A stretch of DNA of 64,000 nt from Dawidia cretensis. Lineage in GTDB: Bacteria > Bacteroidota > Bacteroidia > Cytophagales > Cyclobacteriaceae. The notes under the pieces are model-generated. The model was given only the letters and a program-made list of their open reading frames with translations, was not told the origin of the DNA and did no database searches. Made by a program: the position numbers and the translations under genes. Shown in pieces: positions 16,975-26,500 of this stretch (within the stretch, counting starts at the first letter, position 1; each line of letters begins with the position of its first letter). The stretch is taken from assembly GCF_018598175.1 (NCBI RefSeq), contig NZ_JAHESE010000023.1, forward strand, positions 1 through 64,000. The letters run 5' to 3'.

Positions 16975-18099
16975 ATGATATCGATCAAAAACGATAAGCT
17001 CTCGCACCACCACCGCTGGCAGCTGGCATTCAGCCTGCTCGTGTTGTATTATCCCGTACTATTATACCTCGACTTTCCCGTCTATAGCGTCGACTTGGCA
17101 TTCACCCTTCCGATTCTATATTATCAGGTTATTACCGGCATTGTAATACTGCTTATTCTTTTCGTCTGGATTAATATATCAGAGTGGTGCCTGGATAGAC
17201 TCGCGCATTACTTTGGCAACGACTTTATTCTGGAGTTTAAACTCCCCGTCCAATTGATGACCTTCGTCCTGGCAGTACTGTTGTCATTTGCCTTTATCGT
17301 CGTCACGGGCGAGCTAATGGATGGGCTAAACAACCTGGCACTTCATTTCTTTCACACCCCGCTGATTATTCCTTTCCCGGGAGATCGCACCACGCCGTTC
17401 TGGGATTTATACAAACGCGCCAACTCCGGCTTTTTTGTCTTGCTGATGCTCTCGGCCTTCTATCTCATTGCCAACCGTAAGGCGACACTCCGCATAAAAG
17501 ATATCTTTACCCGCACGGAGACATTGGAAAAAGAGAATGTAAAAGCACAGCTCACGGCGCTGAAAAGCCAGGTGAACCCACACTTTTTATTCAACAGCCT
17601 CAGCATCCTCTCCTCGCTGGTACAAGAAGATCCTGTACTGGCGGAGAAATTTATTCAGGAGCTGGCAAAAACTTACCGGTATATCCTCGAGCAGAAGGCG
17701 GTCGATACTGTCCTTCTAAAAGAAGAGCTGGTCTTTCTGGAGTCTTATATCTTTCTGTTGACCATCCGTTTTCAGCGCAAGCTTCAGATGACCCTCGCGA
17801 TATCCGACGAAGAAGCCCGTAAGTACCGGATCGTGCCGATGACCCTCCAGCTGCTTATTGAGAATGCCGTGAAGCACAATCAGATGTCCGATAAGGCTCC
17901 CCTGCAAATTCATGTAGACATCCACCTTGGCCGGCTCCGGGTTAGCAACACCCTGCACGCGCGCCTCCGCCGGTCAGAGGCAGGTGGAACAGGTTTACAA
18001 AACATCATTGCCCGGTATCACCTCCTGACCGCGCAGTTTGTTCAAATTGAAGATTCTGACACTATCTTTCGCGTAAACGTGCCACTTTTAACCGAGTGA
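16975..18099 (+). CDS. LytS-type sensor histidine kinase
   Basis: This 374-residue membrane kinase has about four or five transmembrane helices in residues 20-180. The rest is a His_kinase (PF06580) domain with the phospho-accepting His203 in QVNPHFLFNSLSIL, followed by an HATPase region (LLIENAVKHNQ, GGTGLQNIIARYHLL). No periplasmic sensor domain is visible, so the signal may be sensed in the membrane. Four bases after its stop begins the short stretch leading to a LytTR regulator, a standard two-gene unit. A poor match to a promoter (TATTTTCA, with TTG 20 bases upstream) precedes the ATG. Confidence 0.9.
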   Translation: MISIKNDKLSHHHRWQLAFSLLVLYYPVLLYLDFPVYSVDLAFTLPILYYQVITGIVILLILFVWINISEWCLDRLAHYFGNDFILEFKLPVQLMTFVLAVLLSFAFIVVTGELMDGLNNLALHFFHTPLIIPFPGDRTTPFWDLYKRANSGFFVLLMLSAFYLIANRKATLRIKDIFTRTETLEKENVKAQLTALKSQVNPHFLFNSLSILSSLVQEDPVLAEKFIQELAKTYRYILEQKAVDTVLLKEELVFLESYIFLLTIRFQRKLQMTLAISDEEARKYRIVPMTLQLLIENAVKHNQMSDKAPLQIHVDIHLGRLRVSNTLHARLRRSEAGGTGLQNIIARYHLLTAQFVQIEDSDTIFRVNVPLLTE

Positions 18100-18124
18100 C
18101 GACTTGGTAGCCGACTATACATAT

Positions 18125-18883
18125 ATGAAGGTTCTTATTCTTGAAGATGAAGAGATTATCGCTCGCCACTTAGAGGGGCTGGTCAAACAATATCCGCAGC
18201 CCGCAGAAGTGTTGTCGGTCATACCTTCCGTACAGGATGCGCTGCACTGGCTTGGAATACACCCGTCGCCCGACCTGATATTGATGGACATTCACCTGGA
18301 GGACGATCTCGTTTTCGCACTGTTTGATTCGATCGACCTGACAGTGCCGGTAATCTTTACCACCGCATACGACGAATATGTCATTCAGGCATTTAAGGTT
18401 AATAGCATCGACTATCTACTGAAGCCCATTCAATACGAGGCTCTGGCAGCTGCGCTCGATAAGTACTACACACTTGAAAGACACTTCACACGCACGTCGC
18501 CCGCCGATATGGCGTCCTTGCTCGCACAACTGAAGGTCAAAGAATATAAAGATCGTTTTATGGTAACGCTCGGCAATAAGATCCAGAGTATTCCCACGAA
18601 TGACATCGCTTACTTTTTCCTGGAAGAGAAGATGACATTTCTTGTGACGGATAAAGGCGCCAGGCTGCCTATTAATTATAGTTTGGATCTGCTATCACAA
18701 GTGCTTGATCCTCATGACTTTTTTCGGGTGAATCGTCAGTATTACATTGCGCACAGGGCAATCCGGGCGGCGCATCATTATTCCACAGGAAAGCTTAAGC
18801 TCGAGTTACAGCCGTTGCCGAAGGAAATGGTATTTGTCAGTGGCGACCGGTTGACACCCTTTAAAGAATGGTTAGGAAAATAA
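18125..18883 (+). CDS. LytTR family response regulator
   Basis: This 252-residue regulator has a receiver domain (acidic pocket at EDEE, phospho-acceptor Asp55 in LILMDIH, Lys in LLKPIQYEAL) and a LytTR DNA-binding domain from about residue 150 (FRVNRQYYIAH). The ATG at 18125 gives MKVLILEDEE, the usual receiver start. It is the partner of the LytS-type kinase directly upstream. The next gene, a DUF1624 membrane protein 108 bases downstream, is a possible target or an independent unit. Confidence 0.92.
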   Translation: MKVLILEDEEIIARHLEGLVKQYPQPAEVLSVIPSVQDALHWLGIHPSPDLILMDIHLEDDLVFALFDSIDLTVPVIFTTAYDEYVIQAFKVNSIDYLLKPIQYEALAAALDKYYTLERHFTRTSPADMASLLAQLKVKEYKDRFMVTLGNKIQSIPTNDIAYFFLEEKMTFLVTDKGARLPINYSLDLLSQVLDPHDFFRVNRQYYIAHRAIRAAHHYSTGKLKLELQPLPKEMVFVSGDRLTPFKEWLGK

Positions 18884-18991
18884 GCAGATTCGCTCATGTG
18901 CTGGGACATCAAAATGACCGGTTGAGCCCGTTTGATTCGTCATTCAGCCTGAAGGCCTTTCCCGAACAGGCATTAACAAACATATTGCTTT

Positions 18992-20149
18992 ATGGAAAAG
19001 ACATTATCCGCCACACATCGCATCCCGTCGATTGATATATTACGTGGCCTGATCATGGTAGTAATGGCCCTCGATCACGTTCGCGACTTCTTTAGTGCCA
19101 CCCCCTTCCGCCCCGAAGACCTGACGCAGACTTCCGTACCGTTGTTCTTCACCCGTTGGATAACGCACTTTTGCGCACCGACGTTTGTCTTCTTGTCAGG
19201 CATAAGCATTTTCTTATTCCAACAACGAAGGTCCATCCGGGGCGAGGTAAGCTTGTTCCTCCTGACACGGGGACTGTGGCTTGTCGTATTGGAGGTTGTG
19301 GTGATCACCTTCTTTGTGCAGTTTGGTTATCAGCTCATTTTACTCACTGTGTTTTGGGTGATCGGTTGGTCGATGGTGTTTATGGCTGCTTTGATCTGGC
19401 TTCCACGGTGGCTGTTGATAACGCTGGCCGTTGTGATCATTGGCGGGCATAACGCTGTGCCCGATATCACCACCGTAACGCCTCAAAACGCGCTGGCTGC
19501 GGTTCTGCATAACACTCCTTTTGTATTGCAGCTGGGCAAACAGCCTGTGTTGGTGGCCTATACTATTTTCCCCTGGGTGGGTGTGATGCTGGCGGGATAC
19601 CTCATCGGCTCTTGGTTTTTATATGAGCCGGCCCGGCGCGACAAGCTGCTGGTAACGGCCGGTATAGCGTTACTGGTATTGTTTGTAGTATTACGCGGAA
19701 TAAATCTATACGGCGATCCTGTGCGGTGGAGTATACAGTCCCGTGGCGCTGGATACACGGTGCTGTCATTTATAAACGTCTCTAAATATCCGCCGTCGTT
19801 ACTGTTCATTAGTCTTACAGTAGGCGTCGGGTTATTGCTGCTCTATGTATTTAATCATTGGACAAACCGCATAACATCGTTTTTCCAGGTATATGGTCAG
19901 GTTCCGTTCTTCTATTATTTGCTTCATCTTCCGCTCATGAACATCAGTGCACTCCTCTGGACGTATCTGGCCTTCGGGAAACCCAGTAACTTGTCGTTCA
20001 TGATGCCGGAATGCCCAGCCGGGTACCATCCTAACTTACTCCGTGCTTACCTGGCTTGGGTATTAGTGGTTGCTGTATTGTATTTCCCCTGTCGTTGGTT
20101 TGGCCGCTACCGGAAAGAGAATGGCTATTGGTGGTTGTCATACATGTAA
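18992..20149 (+). CDS. DUF1624/heparan-glucosaminide acetyltransferase-like membrane protein
   Basis: This 385-residue protein has about ten transmembrane helices. It opens with RIPSIDILRGLIMVVMALDHVRD, the signature of the HGSNAT-catalytic/DUF1624 group of membrane acyltransferases. The first helix carries the conserved Asp-His pair (ALDHVRDF) expected to act in acyl transfer across the membrane. A second conserved block is CAPTFVFLSGIS. The substrate is unknown. It is followed by a strong terminator. Confidence 0.85.
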   Translation: MEKTLSATHRIPSIDILRGLIMVVMALDHVRDFFSATPFRPEDLTQTSVPLFFTRWITHFCAPTFVFLSGISIFLFQQRRSIRGEVSLFLLTRGLWLVVLEVVVITFFVQFGYQLILLTVFWVIGWSMVFMAALIWLPRWLLITLAVVIIGGHNAVPDITTVTPQNALAAVLHNTPFVLQLGKQPVLVAYTIFPWVGVMLAGYLIGSWFLYEPARRDKLLVTAGIALLVLFVVLRGINLYGDPVRWSIQSRGAGYTVLSFINVSKYPPSLLFISLTVGVGLLLLYVFNHWTNRITSFFQVYGQVPFFYYLLHLPLMNISALLWTYLAFGKPSNLSFMMPECPAGYHPNLLRAYLAWVLVVAVLYFPCRWFGRYRKENGYWWLSYM

Positions 20150-20166
20150 GTCATTGACCACAGCGT

Positions 20167-20204
20167 AAAACAAAGAAGCCAGTGAAAACTGGCTTCTTTG
20201 TTTT
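20167..20204. terminator. bidirectional terminator
   Basis: A 17-base perfect stem (20167-20183 with 20188-20204) around a GAAA tetraloop, with flanking A4 and T4 runs. It serves the DUF1624 gene on the plus strand and the small gene ending at 20225 on the minus strand. Confidence 0.93.
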
Positions 20205-20224
20205 ATAATCTTTTGTATCCGGAG

Positions 20225-20383
20225 TTATCGTGTCAGGGCAGCAGGCAGGCCATGTTTGTTGAGAAAGGCCTCGGCTTCTTTTACCTTCTTGAGGATAAAA
20301 GGATCTTGCGCACGGCTTTTTATCCTTTTGCTGACGCTAACGCCGGAATAGTTAGTACTTTCTTTTTTACTAAGAATCGCCAT
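20225..20383 (-). CDS. 52-residue protein downstream of DUF6934 gene
   Basis: This short gene encodes 52 residues, starting MAILSKKESTNYSGVSV and ending LNKHGLPAALTR. It is rich in Lys and Arg, has no membrane segment and matches no family I can name. Three things support it as a real gene: an exact Bacteroidota promoter (TTTG-N19-TATCTTTG) ends 20 bases upstream of its ATG, a strong terminator follows 21 bases after its stop, and its codon use is ordinary for the window. It lies directly downstream of the DUF6934 gene on the same strand, but the promoter inside the end of that gene means it can be expressed on its own. Its function is unknown. Confidence 0.7.
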   Translation of the reverse strand: MAILSKKESTNYSGVSVSKRIKSRAQDPFILKKVKEAEAFLNKHGLPAALTR

Positions 20384-20403
20384 ATTTCGGTTGATTGCTT
20401 ATC

Positions 20404-20433
20404 CAAAGATATTCATTATTTCTTGGATTTCAA
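20404..20433 (-). promoter_or_regulatory. promoter of the 52-residue gene
   Basis: On the minus strand TTG (20431-20433, within TTTG), a 19-base spacer and TATCTTTG (20404-20411) give a near-ideal Bacteroidota promoter. The -33 element overlaps the stop codon of the DUF6934 gene. Confidence 0.8.
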
Positions 20434-20900
20434 ACCCCCACCACCTCCGCCTTGCGTCGCGCCAGCAGTCCGATATACCGTCGGTTAGGCCGGAACAACT
20501 CCCACTCCTCGTCAATGTTTCCCCAAATGTCAAACCCCTTTAATGTGCCGTCCAGGTGTGTGGCCACGCCCATGGTATAGTAACGCATGCGCACCGGTGT
20601 ATTTCCCTGAACGAAAACCAGTACCTCCGGATGGCGCTCGGTAAACGCCAGCACTGCTGCCGCTACCGTAAGCAAGACCTGGTTAGGGTCCTTGTTATCG
20701 GTAATGATATCGTCGTCAATTGTATTGCCGACTTTGTCGTAATCACCAAAGGCAAGGTTGTAGATGTCCAACGATGTATCGGCAACTTCCATCCTGGTAA
20801 AACGTACAAGTTTACGAATCTTCCCTTTCGGACCTATGCTCAAAAACTCATAATCCAGAAATTCGGGGTTCGTCTCTAACGGGTAATGGGTTAAGGTCAA
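20430..20900 (-). CDS. DUF6934 family protein
   Basis: This 156-residue protein resembles the Bacteroidota-specific DUF6934 family. Conserved blocks are YEFLSIGPKGKIRKLVRF, YNLAFGDYD, DDDIITDNKDPNQVL, a helix AAAVLAFTERHP and VFVQGNTPVRMRYYTMGV. The family is soluble and has no known function. The only usable start is the TTG at 20900, because an in-frame TGA lies immediately upstream and the next Met comes after the conserved N-terminus. It is followed by the 52-residue gene on the same strand. The arrangement of a conserved Bacteroidota orphan domain plus a small basic protein recalls two-gene toxin-antitoxin units, but no toxin motif is visible. Confidence 0.75.
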   Translation of the reverse strand: MTLTHYPLETNPEFLDYEFLSIGPKGKIRKLVRFTRMEVADTSLDIYNLAFGDYDKVGNTIDDDIITDNKDPNQVLLTVAAAVLAFTERHPEVLVFVQGNTPVRMRYYTMGVATHLDGTLKGFDIWGNIDEEWELFRPNRRYIGLLARRKAEVVGV

Positions 20901-20952
20901 ATCACAGCTTGTTTTGCCCTAAACTACCCGATCTAAGAGTAAGTTCAAAGGA

Positions 20953-21327
20953 TTACGACGCCTCCTTCTTCCGGTAGGAGAAGAACAAGTTGATCCATCC
21001 GGCACGGGATATACGAAAGTTAAACGGAAGGATCAGAATAGACGCCGCGATCATCGCCCACACATAGGTCCAGGTATCCGGATTAATCGTATACCGCAGT
21101 CCCAGATACACCGCTACAAACACGGCCACCTGCATACCGTAGCTGATGTACATGGCACCGAAGTAGTAAGAAGGCTCCTGGATAAAGTCAAAGCCACATA
21201 CCTCGCATTGCTTGTTCATTTTGGCAAATTTGGTGCTCCATACGGGATGGGAAAACATGTCGCCTTCGTGACAGCGCGGGCATTTCAGATTGACCACACT
21301 GTACAATTTTGTTCCTTTTCGTAACAT
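20953..21327 (-). CDS. DUF983 zinc-ribbon membrane protein
   Basis: This 124-residue protein has a four-Cys zinc ribbon (CPRCHEGDMF and CEVCGFDF), then two transmembrane helices (about residues 60-82 and 88-107). This is the layout of the DUF983 family, common in Bacteroidota and Alphaproteobacteria. Its role is unknown. It is transcribed in the same direction as the AraC regulator upstream of it, but 67 bases apart, so co-transcription is uncertain. Confidence 0.85.
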   Translation of the reverse strand: MLRKGTKLYSVVNLKCPRCHEGDMFSHPVWSTKFAKMNKQCEVCGFDFIQEPSYYFGAMYISYGMQVAVFVAVYLGLRYTINPDTWTYVWAMIAASILILPFNFRISRAGWINLFFSYRKKEAS

Positions 21328-21394
21328 ACTGATGCCTGTTTTATACCACTAATAACGGCGTTCAAGGCACACACGATAGCGCACAATTCGCGCT

Positions 21395-22291
21395 TTATAG
21401 CGGACGATTTATCTGTTCACGAAATTGCTCCGGCGTCAGGCCCGTGTGTTTCTTAAAGAAACGGATAAAGTATGACGGGTCCGCAAAATTGAGTCTCACC
21501 GCTACCTGGCTGATGGTCAGATCGGCATACGAGAAAAAGCGCTTGGCTTCGAGAATGATCCGCGCATGAATAAGATCACTCAGGGTTTTACCCACGACGG
21601 CTTTGCATACGTTGTTTAAATAAGAGGCTGACAGGTTCATCAGCTCCGCGTATTCATGCGGTTGTTTCAACTCTCGATAGTGATGGTTGATGAGCTCTTC
21701 CAGCTTGCGAAGCTTATGCGTAGCGTTCGGGGTGCTATCCCCTCCTACCGATACATCGCGTTCCCGGGCCAGCTTGCGCAGGACCACTTCCAGGTAGCTG
21801 CGCAGCAACGGCAGGTCGGGCCTGGCCTGGGCGGGTGTTTTGTACTCCTTCAACATTTCCTGAATAATCAAATCGATAACCGAGTCGCAACCAGGAAGTT
21901 GAATGTAAGGACTCGGATGAAATGATTGAAAGAACGGAAAAGCCGTCAAATCGGATTCCTGCTGGCCCATTTGGTAAAAGGCCGGAACAAAGAAGAAGAA
22001 GTACCCATCTGTTTCTGGTGAGAGATTCCAGGCGTGCACCTGTCCAGGGGTCATCAGGTAAAACGAATTGGATTTAACGGGATAATCGACAAAATCGATC
22101 GTATGCGTGCCGATGCCTCGACTGACGTACAAACCCAGGTAGAAGTCGTGACGGTGGGATTTACTGACAAAAGGGTGCTTTTGCAGGTGTTCTTTTAAGG
22201 TTTCGATGTAAAACAGGCTCTGTTCGGCTCTTTCTCCAAAAGCATCTAAACAGTAAAGCGGTGTGTCGTTTAACGCGGCCGTGCGTTTCAT
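21395..22291 (-). CDS. AraC family transcriptional regulator
   Basis: This 298-residue regulator has an N-terminal cupin-like sensor domain (residues 1-165, with FVSKSHRHDFYLGLYVSRG and MTPGQVHAW). A C-terminal double helix-turn-helix AraC domain follows (residues 190-295, ending FADPSYFIRFFKKHTGLTP), with the family's conserved last helix. Such regulators usually bind a small molecule in the cupin. No catabolic operon is adjacent, so the ligand cannot be guessed. The ATG at 22291 (MKRTAALND) is preferred over an upstream in-frame start. Confidence 0.9.
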   Translation of the reverse strand: MKRTAALNDTPLYCLDAFGERAEQSLFYIETLKEHLQKHPFVSKSHRHDFYLGLYVSRGIGTHTIDFVDYPVKSNSFYLMTPGQVHAWNLSPETDGYFFFFVPAFYQMGQQESDLTAFPFFQSFHPSPYIQLPGCDSVIDLIIQEMLKEYKTPAQARPDLPLLRSYLEVVLRKLARERDVSVGGDSTPNATHKLRKLEELINHHYRELKQPHEYAELMNLSASYLNNVCKAVVGKTLSDLIHARIILEAKRFFSYADLTISQVAVRLNFADPSYFIRFFKKHTGLTPEQFREQINRPL

Positions 22292-22323
22292 AATCTGAAA
22301 GTTAGCGTTCCCTTGGTGGAAAC

Positions 22324-22357
22324 AAAAAAGCCGTCCCAATTACTTGAAACGGCCTTT
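22324..22357 (-). terminator. terminator of rpoD
   Basis: On the minus strand ACGGC-type arms (22349-22353 and 22330-22334, part of GGCCGT...ACGGC) enclose a 14-base loop and are followed by six U residues (22324-22329). It begins 17 bases after the rpoD stop. Confidence 0.6.
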
Positions 22358-22374
22358 TCTATATTTTCTGGAAA

Positions 22375-23238
22375 CTAGCCCAGGTATCCTTTCAATGTTT
22401 TGCTACGAGCGTGATGCTGCAAACGGCGGGTAGCCTTTTCTTTAATCTGCCGTACGCGTTCGCGGGTCAGATTAAACTTCTCACCGATTTCTTCCAGCGT
22501 CAGCGCATTCTCGCCATTCAGGCCGAAATACAACTCAATAACGTTGGCTTCACGTTGTGTCAGGGTTGCCAGGGCACGTTGTACCTCGCGGCGCAGGGAA
22601 TCAACGATCAGGCCCGAATCTGGGGTTTCTTCGCTATCGCTGGCCAAAACGTCCAACAGGCTGTTCTCTTCGCCTTGCACAAACGGGGCATCCATCGATA
22701 CGTGACGGCCAGAGATCTTCAGGGTGTCCGAAACCTCTTCTGAGCTGATTTCAAGCACTTCCGCCAGCTCTTCCGGGGAAGGCTCACGCTGGAATTTTTG
22801 CTCCAGGTCCGAGAAGGTCTTCGAAATTTTGTTCAGTGAGCCTACGCGGTTCAGCGGCAGACGCACAATGCGCGACTGCTCTGCCAGCGCTTGCATAATG
22901 GATTGACGAATCCACCATACAGCATAGGAAATGAATTTAAAACCACGAGTCTCATCAAAGCGCTGGGCGGCTTTGATCAGGCCCAGGTTGCCTTCGTTGA
23001 TCAGGTCGCCCAACGTCAAACCGTTGTTCTGATATTGTTTGGCCACCGAGACCACAAACCTGAGGTTTGCTTTGGTCAGCTTTTCCAGCGCCAACGGATC
23101 GCCTTCGCGAATTCTTTTGGCAAGCTCTACCTCCATGTCTGATGTAATCAGATCCACCTTCCCAATTTCCTGTAAATACTTGTCGAGCGACTGGCTTTCA
23201 CGGTTCGTGATTTGTTTGCTGATCTTTAATTGTCTCAT
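22375..23238 (-). CDS. rpoD: primary RNA polymerase sigma factor (SigA/RpoD family)
   Basis: This 287-residue factor has the compact form of the Bacteroidota primary sigma. It has region 1.2 ([15 protein letters not shown]), region 2 with [26 protein letters not shown] and [15 protein letters not shown], region 3, and a region 4 helix-turn-helix ([20 protein letters not shown]). The large region 1.1 of proteobacterial RpoD is missing, as usual for this phylum. It directs RNA polymerase to TAnnTTTG promoters, several of which are seen in this window. A 196-base leader separates its ATG from the nearest exact -7 element, and a terminator follows. Confidence 0.95.
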   Translation of the reverse strand: MRQLKISKQITNRESQSLDKYLQEIGKVDLITSDMEVELAKRIREGDPLALEKLTKANLRFVVSVAKQYQNNGLTLGDLINEGNLGLIKAAQRFDETRGFKFISYAVWWIRQSIMQALAEQSRIVRLPLNRVGSLNKISKTFSDLEQKFQREPSPEELAEVLEISSEEVSDTLKISGRHVSMDAPFVQGEENSLLDVLASDSEETPDSGLIVDSLRREVQRALATLTQREANVIELYFGLNGENALTLEEIGEKFNLTRERVRQIKEKATRRLQHHARSKTLKGYLG

Positions 23239-23499
23239 TGCAGCCTGTGTAGTATGTTGTTTATTTCGTTGAATTTAAATAAAATGACTCGTTCATAAGA
23301 ACGGTGGTTCAATAAAAAGGTTTACTCCGTGGATTGCCGACACCTGTCGAATAGGCCGTAGCGCGGTAAAGGTGGGTAGTATGAGAATGAATAATTGGCC
23401 CAAGAAGTTCCGAATGTTGAAAACTTTTCTGAGCAAAGGTACAATTTTTTCTTATTTAATGCACACCCCATAAGCTTGGTCGCTGGGTGGATCAAAATG
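23239..23499. other. rpoD leader and intergenic region
   Basis: This stretch holds the long leader upstream of rpoD, including the TACCTTTG element at 23434-23441, and part of the space to the chitinase stem-loop. No further gene is supported. Confidence 0.5.
23434..23441 (-). promoter_or_regulatory. -7 element TACCTTTG, probably of rpoD
   Basis: TACCTTTG on the minus strand is an exact -7 match about 196 bases upstream of the rpoD ATG. No clear -33 TTG is seen. If used, it gives rpoD a long leader. Confidence 0.5.
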
Positions 23500-23547
23500 A
23501 AGGGCAAACGGCTTGTATCCTTGATGGGGTTATGGCCGTTTGCCCTT
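23500..23547 (-). terminator. long stem-loop after the chitinase gene
   Basis: A 13-base perfect stem (23500-23512 with 23535-23547) with a 22-base loop begins 20 bases after the chitinase stop. A weak T-rich run (TTCATTTTG) follows on the minus strand. It may terminate or stabilise the chitinase message. Confidence 0.6.
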
Positions 23548-23567
23548 TGTCCAGGGGCTAAGTCCTG

Positions 23568-26500
23568 TTATTTCTTTACCAGATATTTCTTTAGCCAGAT
23601 CTTTTGTTCAGTCTGAACACGTACTACGTATAAACCCGCAGGTAATGCCGGCAATTCAACCGTGTGCAAGTACTGACGTACTATGCCTGGCTCGAAGTCC
23701 GCCATCGCACGACCGTTCATGTCTTTTAAGGTTATACGTGTATGACCCGGTATGGCGTCAAAGCTTAGCGTCAACAATTGGCGCCCGCCTTCCACTGCAG
23801 GATTCGGTGCCAGGATAAGCCCGGCTGCGTCCGTGTCGGAAACGGCCACCGTTACATCGTTAGCAACAGATGCAGTCCGTGCGCCGCCACCGCAGCTTCC
23901 TTTCAAAATCCAGGCGTCAGTCCAGTACGTGCCGGTGCCCGGGGCATATGCCCAGGCCGCGCCGTTACACCAACCGGAGAATGGATATTCCTTGCACTCA
24001 TACTGCGCGCCGGCATTCTTCACTTTGCTGCCCGCAACATACCCACCGTTTTCCGTGTATTGTGGAAGCGATGCACAGTTATCCGTGCCACCCGTTACTG
24101 TAACGGGAATCGACGATGATGTTCCGCCGGCCCCGCCGTTGTCGAAAGCTTTTGTCGAAAGCGTGTAGGAGCCTGCAGCGACATTTGTCCACGTAAAGCT
24201 ATACGGGCTGCTATTGTCCGTGCCGAGCAGTGTGGCGCCGTTATAAAACTCCACGCGGTTGATCGTACCATCGTTATCCGTGGCGGTTGCCGTAATGGTG
24301 ATCGATGCCGGAGCGGTAAACGATGCTCCTTGCGCCGGAGCCGTGATCGCTGTCACGGGCGGAGTATTGGTTTGTGTGCCGTTGACAGTAATACTCACGG
24401 CGGCAGAGGTTGTCACACCACCGGCATTGTCGGTAGCGCGTGTTGTAAGCGAGTAAGTACCCGCTGCTACGGTTGTCCACGAGAATGTATATGGAGCAGA
24501 GGCGTCCTCGCCCAGTTTTACCGAACCCTGGAAGAACTCTACGTTTGTAATGGTACCGTCAGAATCACTGGCCGAGGCCGCAATAGACACCGTAGCGGGT
24601 GCCGTAAAGCTAGCGTTAGCCGTCGGAGCGGTGATGGCAACAGTCGGGCTGACGTTGGTCGAACCACAAGGGCCCAGCAGTTTCCACACATCATCCGGTC
24701 CGCTTTTCAACGCCGGGTCATCTCCCTGCGTCCACCAACGGGCCTGGTACCGGTTGCCGTTGCGCGATACTTCGGAGTTACCGCTGTATGCGGTAGTCGC
24801 TACCCATGCGGGCACGGTACAGGTATTAACAGATGAAACAGTAATGTTGATGCCAGTGGAAGTCCCGACACCGCCTGCATTATCATACGCTTTTGCTGTC
24901 AGGGCATAGCTACCAGCCGTAACACTCGCCCATGTATAAGTGTAAGGTGAGGTAGCATCTTCTCCTAACAACGTTGTGCCTTGATAAAACGCTATTTTGC
25001 TAATCGTGCCGTCAGCATCCGTTGCCGTAGCTGTGATGGTCACGGAAGCCGGTGCAGTGTACGTTGCGTTGTTTGCAGGAGCAGTGATGCTCACCGAAGG
25101 ATTGGCATTGCCCACGCCGATCAATACACCAGTCGACGTACCTACACCGCCTTTGTCGTCGGTACCTTTAGCCGTCAGCGTGTACGAACCTTGTGGAACG
25201 CTGTTCCAGGTATACGAATACGGAGCAGTAGCGTCTTCACCCAGCAGCGTGCCGCCCTGGAAGAACTGCACCTTCGTCACGGTACCGTTGTCCGAAGCGT
25301 TCGCCGTGATAGTAATGGTCGCGCCGGGGGCAAACGTAGCGTTGTTCGCAGGGCTGGTAATGCTTACCGTCGGCGCCGGGTCGACCACAACACCGCCTGC
25401 ATCATTAATGGCCTTTAGCAAGCTTGTGCCGCTGTGGTAGCCCGTGTCACCGGTAAGCTCCCAGATGATAACGCCCTGGTGACCAAATCGCTTGGTATAC
25501 TTAATCTTCTCGGCTGCGCCTTTCGGCGTTTCATAATAAATCTTCTTGCCGTTGGCACCAATATAGCCACCCAGCTGACGAGAGTCCTGCGGATCGAAGC
25601 TGGTGGCAGCGTTCGGATAGGCTGCGACAATCTCTTTCCACTTCGGCGCAACAAAACCGTTGGCATTGTCGGGCTTGCGGGTGGCAAGGTCATATCCATA
25701 GAAAGGTACACCAATACACAGCTTGGCCTTCTGTACGTTAAAGCCACCATCGTGGTTCCAGGCGGCGGGCGCCATGCCCATCCAATATTCGAGCGCGTCT
25801 TCGGCCGAGTAGATCGGGTTGTCAGCTGTCTGGCCCTGGTATGTTCCCAGTGGTACTTTGTACAGGGCCGCGTGCGGACCGATCGGCGACGTATTCCACG
25901 AACCCGTGAAGTCGTATGTCATAAGACCAACCCAGTTAAGGTATTGCGCCAGCGCATCGTCATAGTTGTTACCGTAGTAGGAAGTGCCAAACACCGCAGC
26001 CGACAGCAATTTGCTCGGCATCTTCTGGCGCAGCTTCTGGGCCAGACGTGTTAAGCCTACCGCCGCTGGGTGTGGCCCTTGGTCGGGTCCACCCCACTTG
26101 TCGCCGCGTACACGTCCACCCTGCTCGGTTGTACCCGAGATGGTTGCATCGGGCCACCAGCATTCCAGGTCGAGGTCTACACCGTCGATGCCCTTGGCAT
26201 TGACATAATTCGTAATAAAGGTGGCCATCTCTTCCAGCTTGGCGTCGTTGTTATAATACTGCGTCAACAGCCACAGGAATGCAAAGTCGGTAGCACCGCC
26301 GATGGCAACAGACACCGTGGTGCCTTTCGCGTGCGCGCGCGCCAGTACACCGTTGTCAAACAGGATCGAGTCCACCTTGCGGTTGTGAAACGAACCCCAC
26401 GCAATGGAAGCGAAGTTGCTGCTATTGTAGTTATTGTTGTTTTGTTGAAACAGGTTGAAGGCAATGTTGATGTGATTGACAGTACCCGGATCATAGGTCT

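Noticed and set aside
20198-20488. Plus-strand frame of 96 residues after the DUF1624 terminator
   Set aside because: It is antisense to the supported 52-residue gene and the end of the DUF6934 gene and begins inside a terminator stem.
25434-26054. 206-residue plus-strand frame inside the first chitinase gene
   Set aside because: It is antisense to conserved GH18 and Ig-like coding sequence; long opposite-strand frames are expected from the repetitive, Thr/Ala-rich modules. The same holds for similar frames at 24,330-24,836 and 26,070-26,531.
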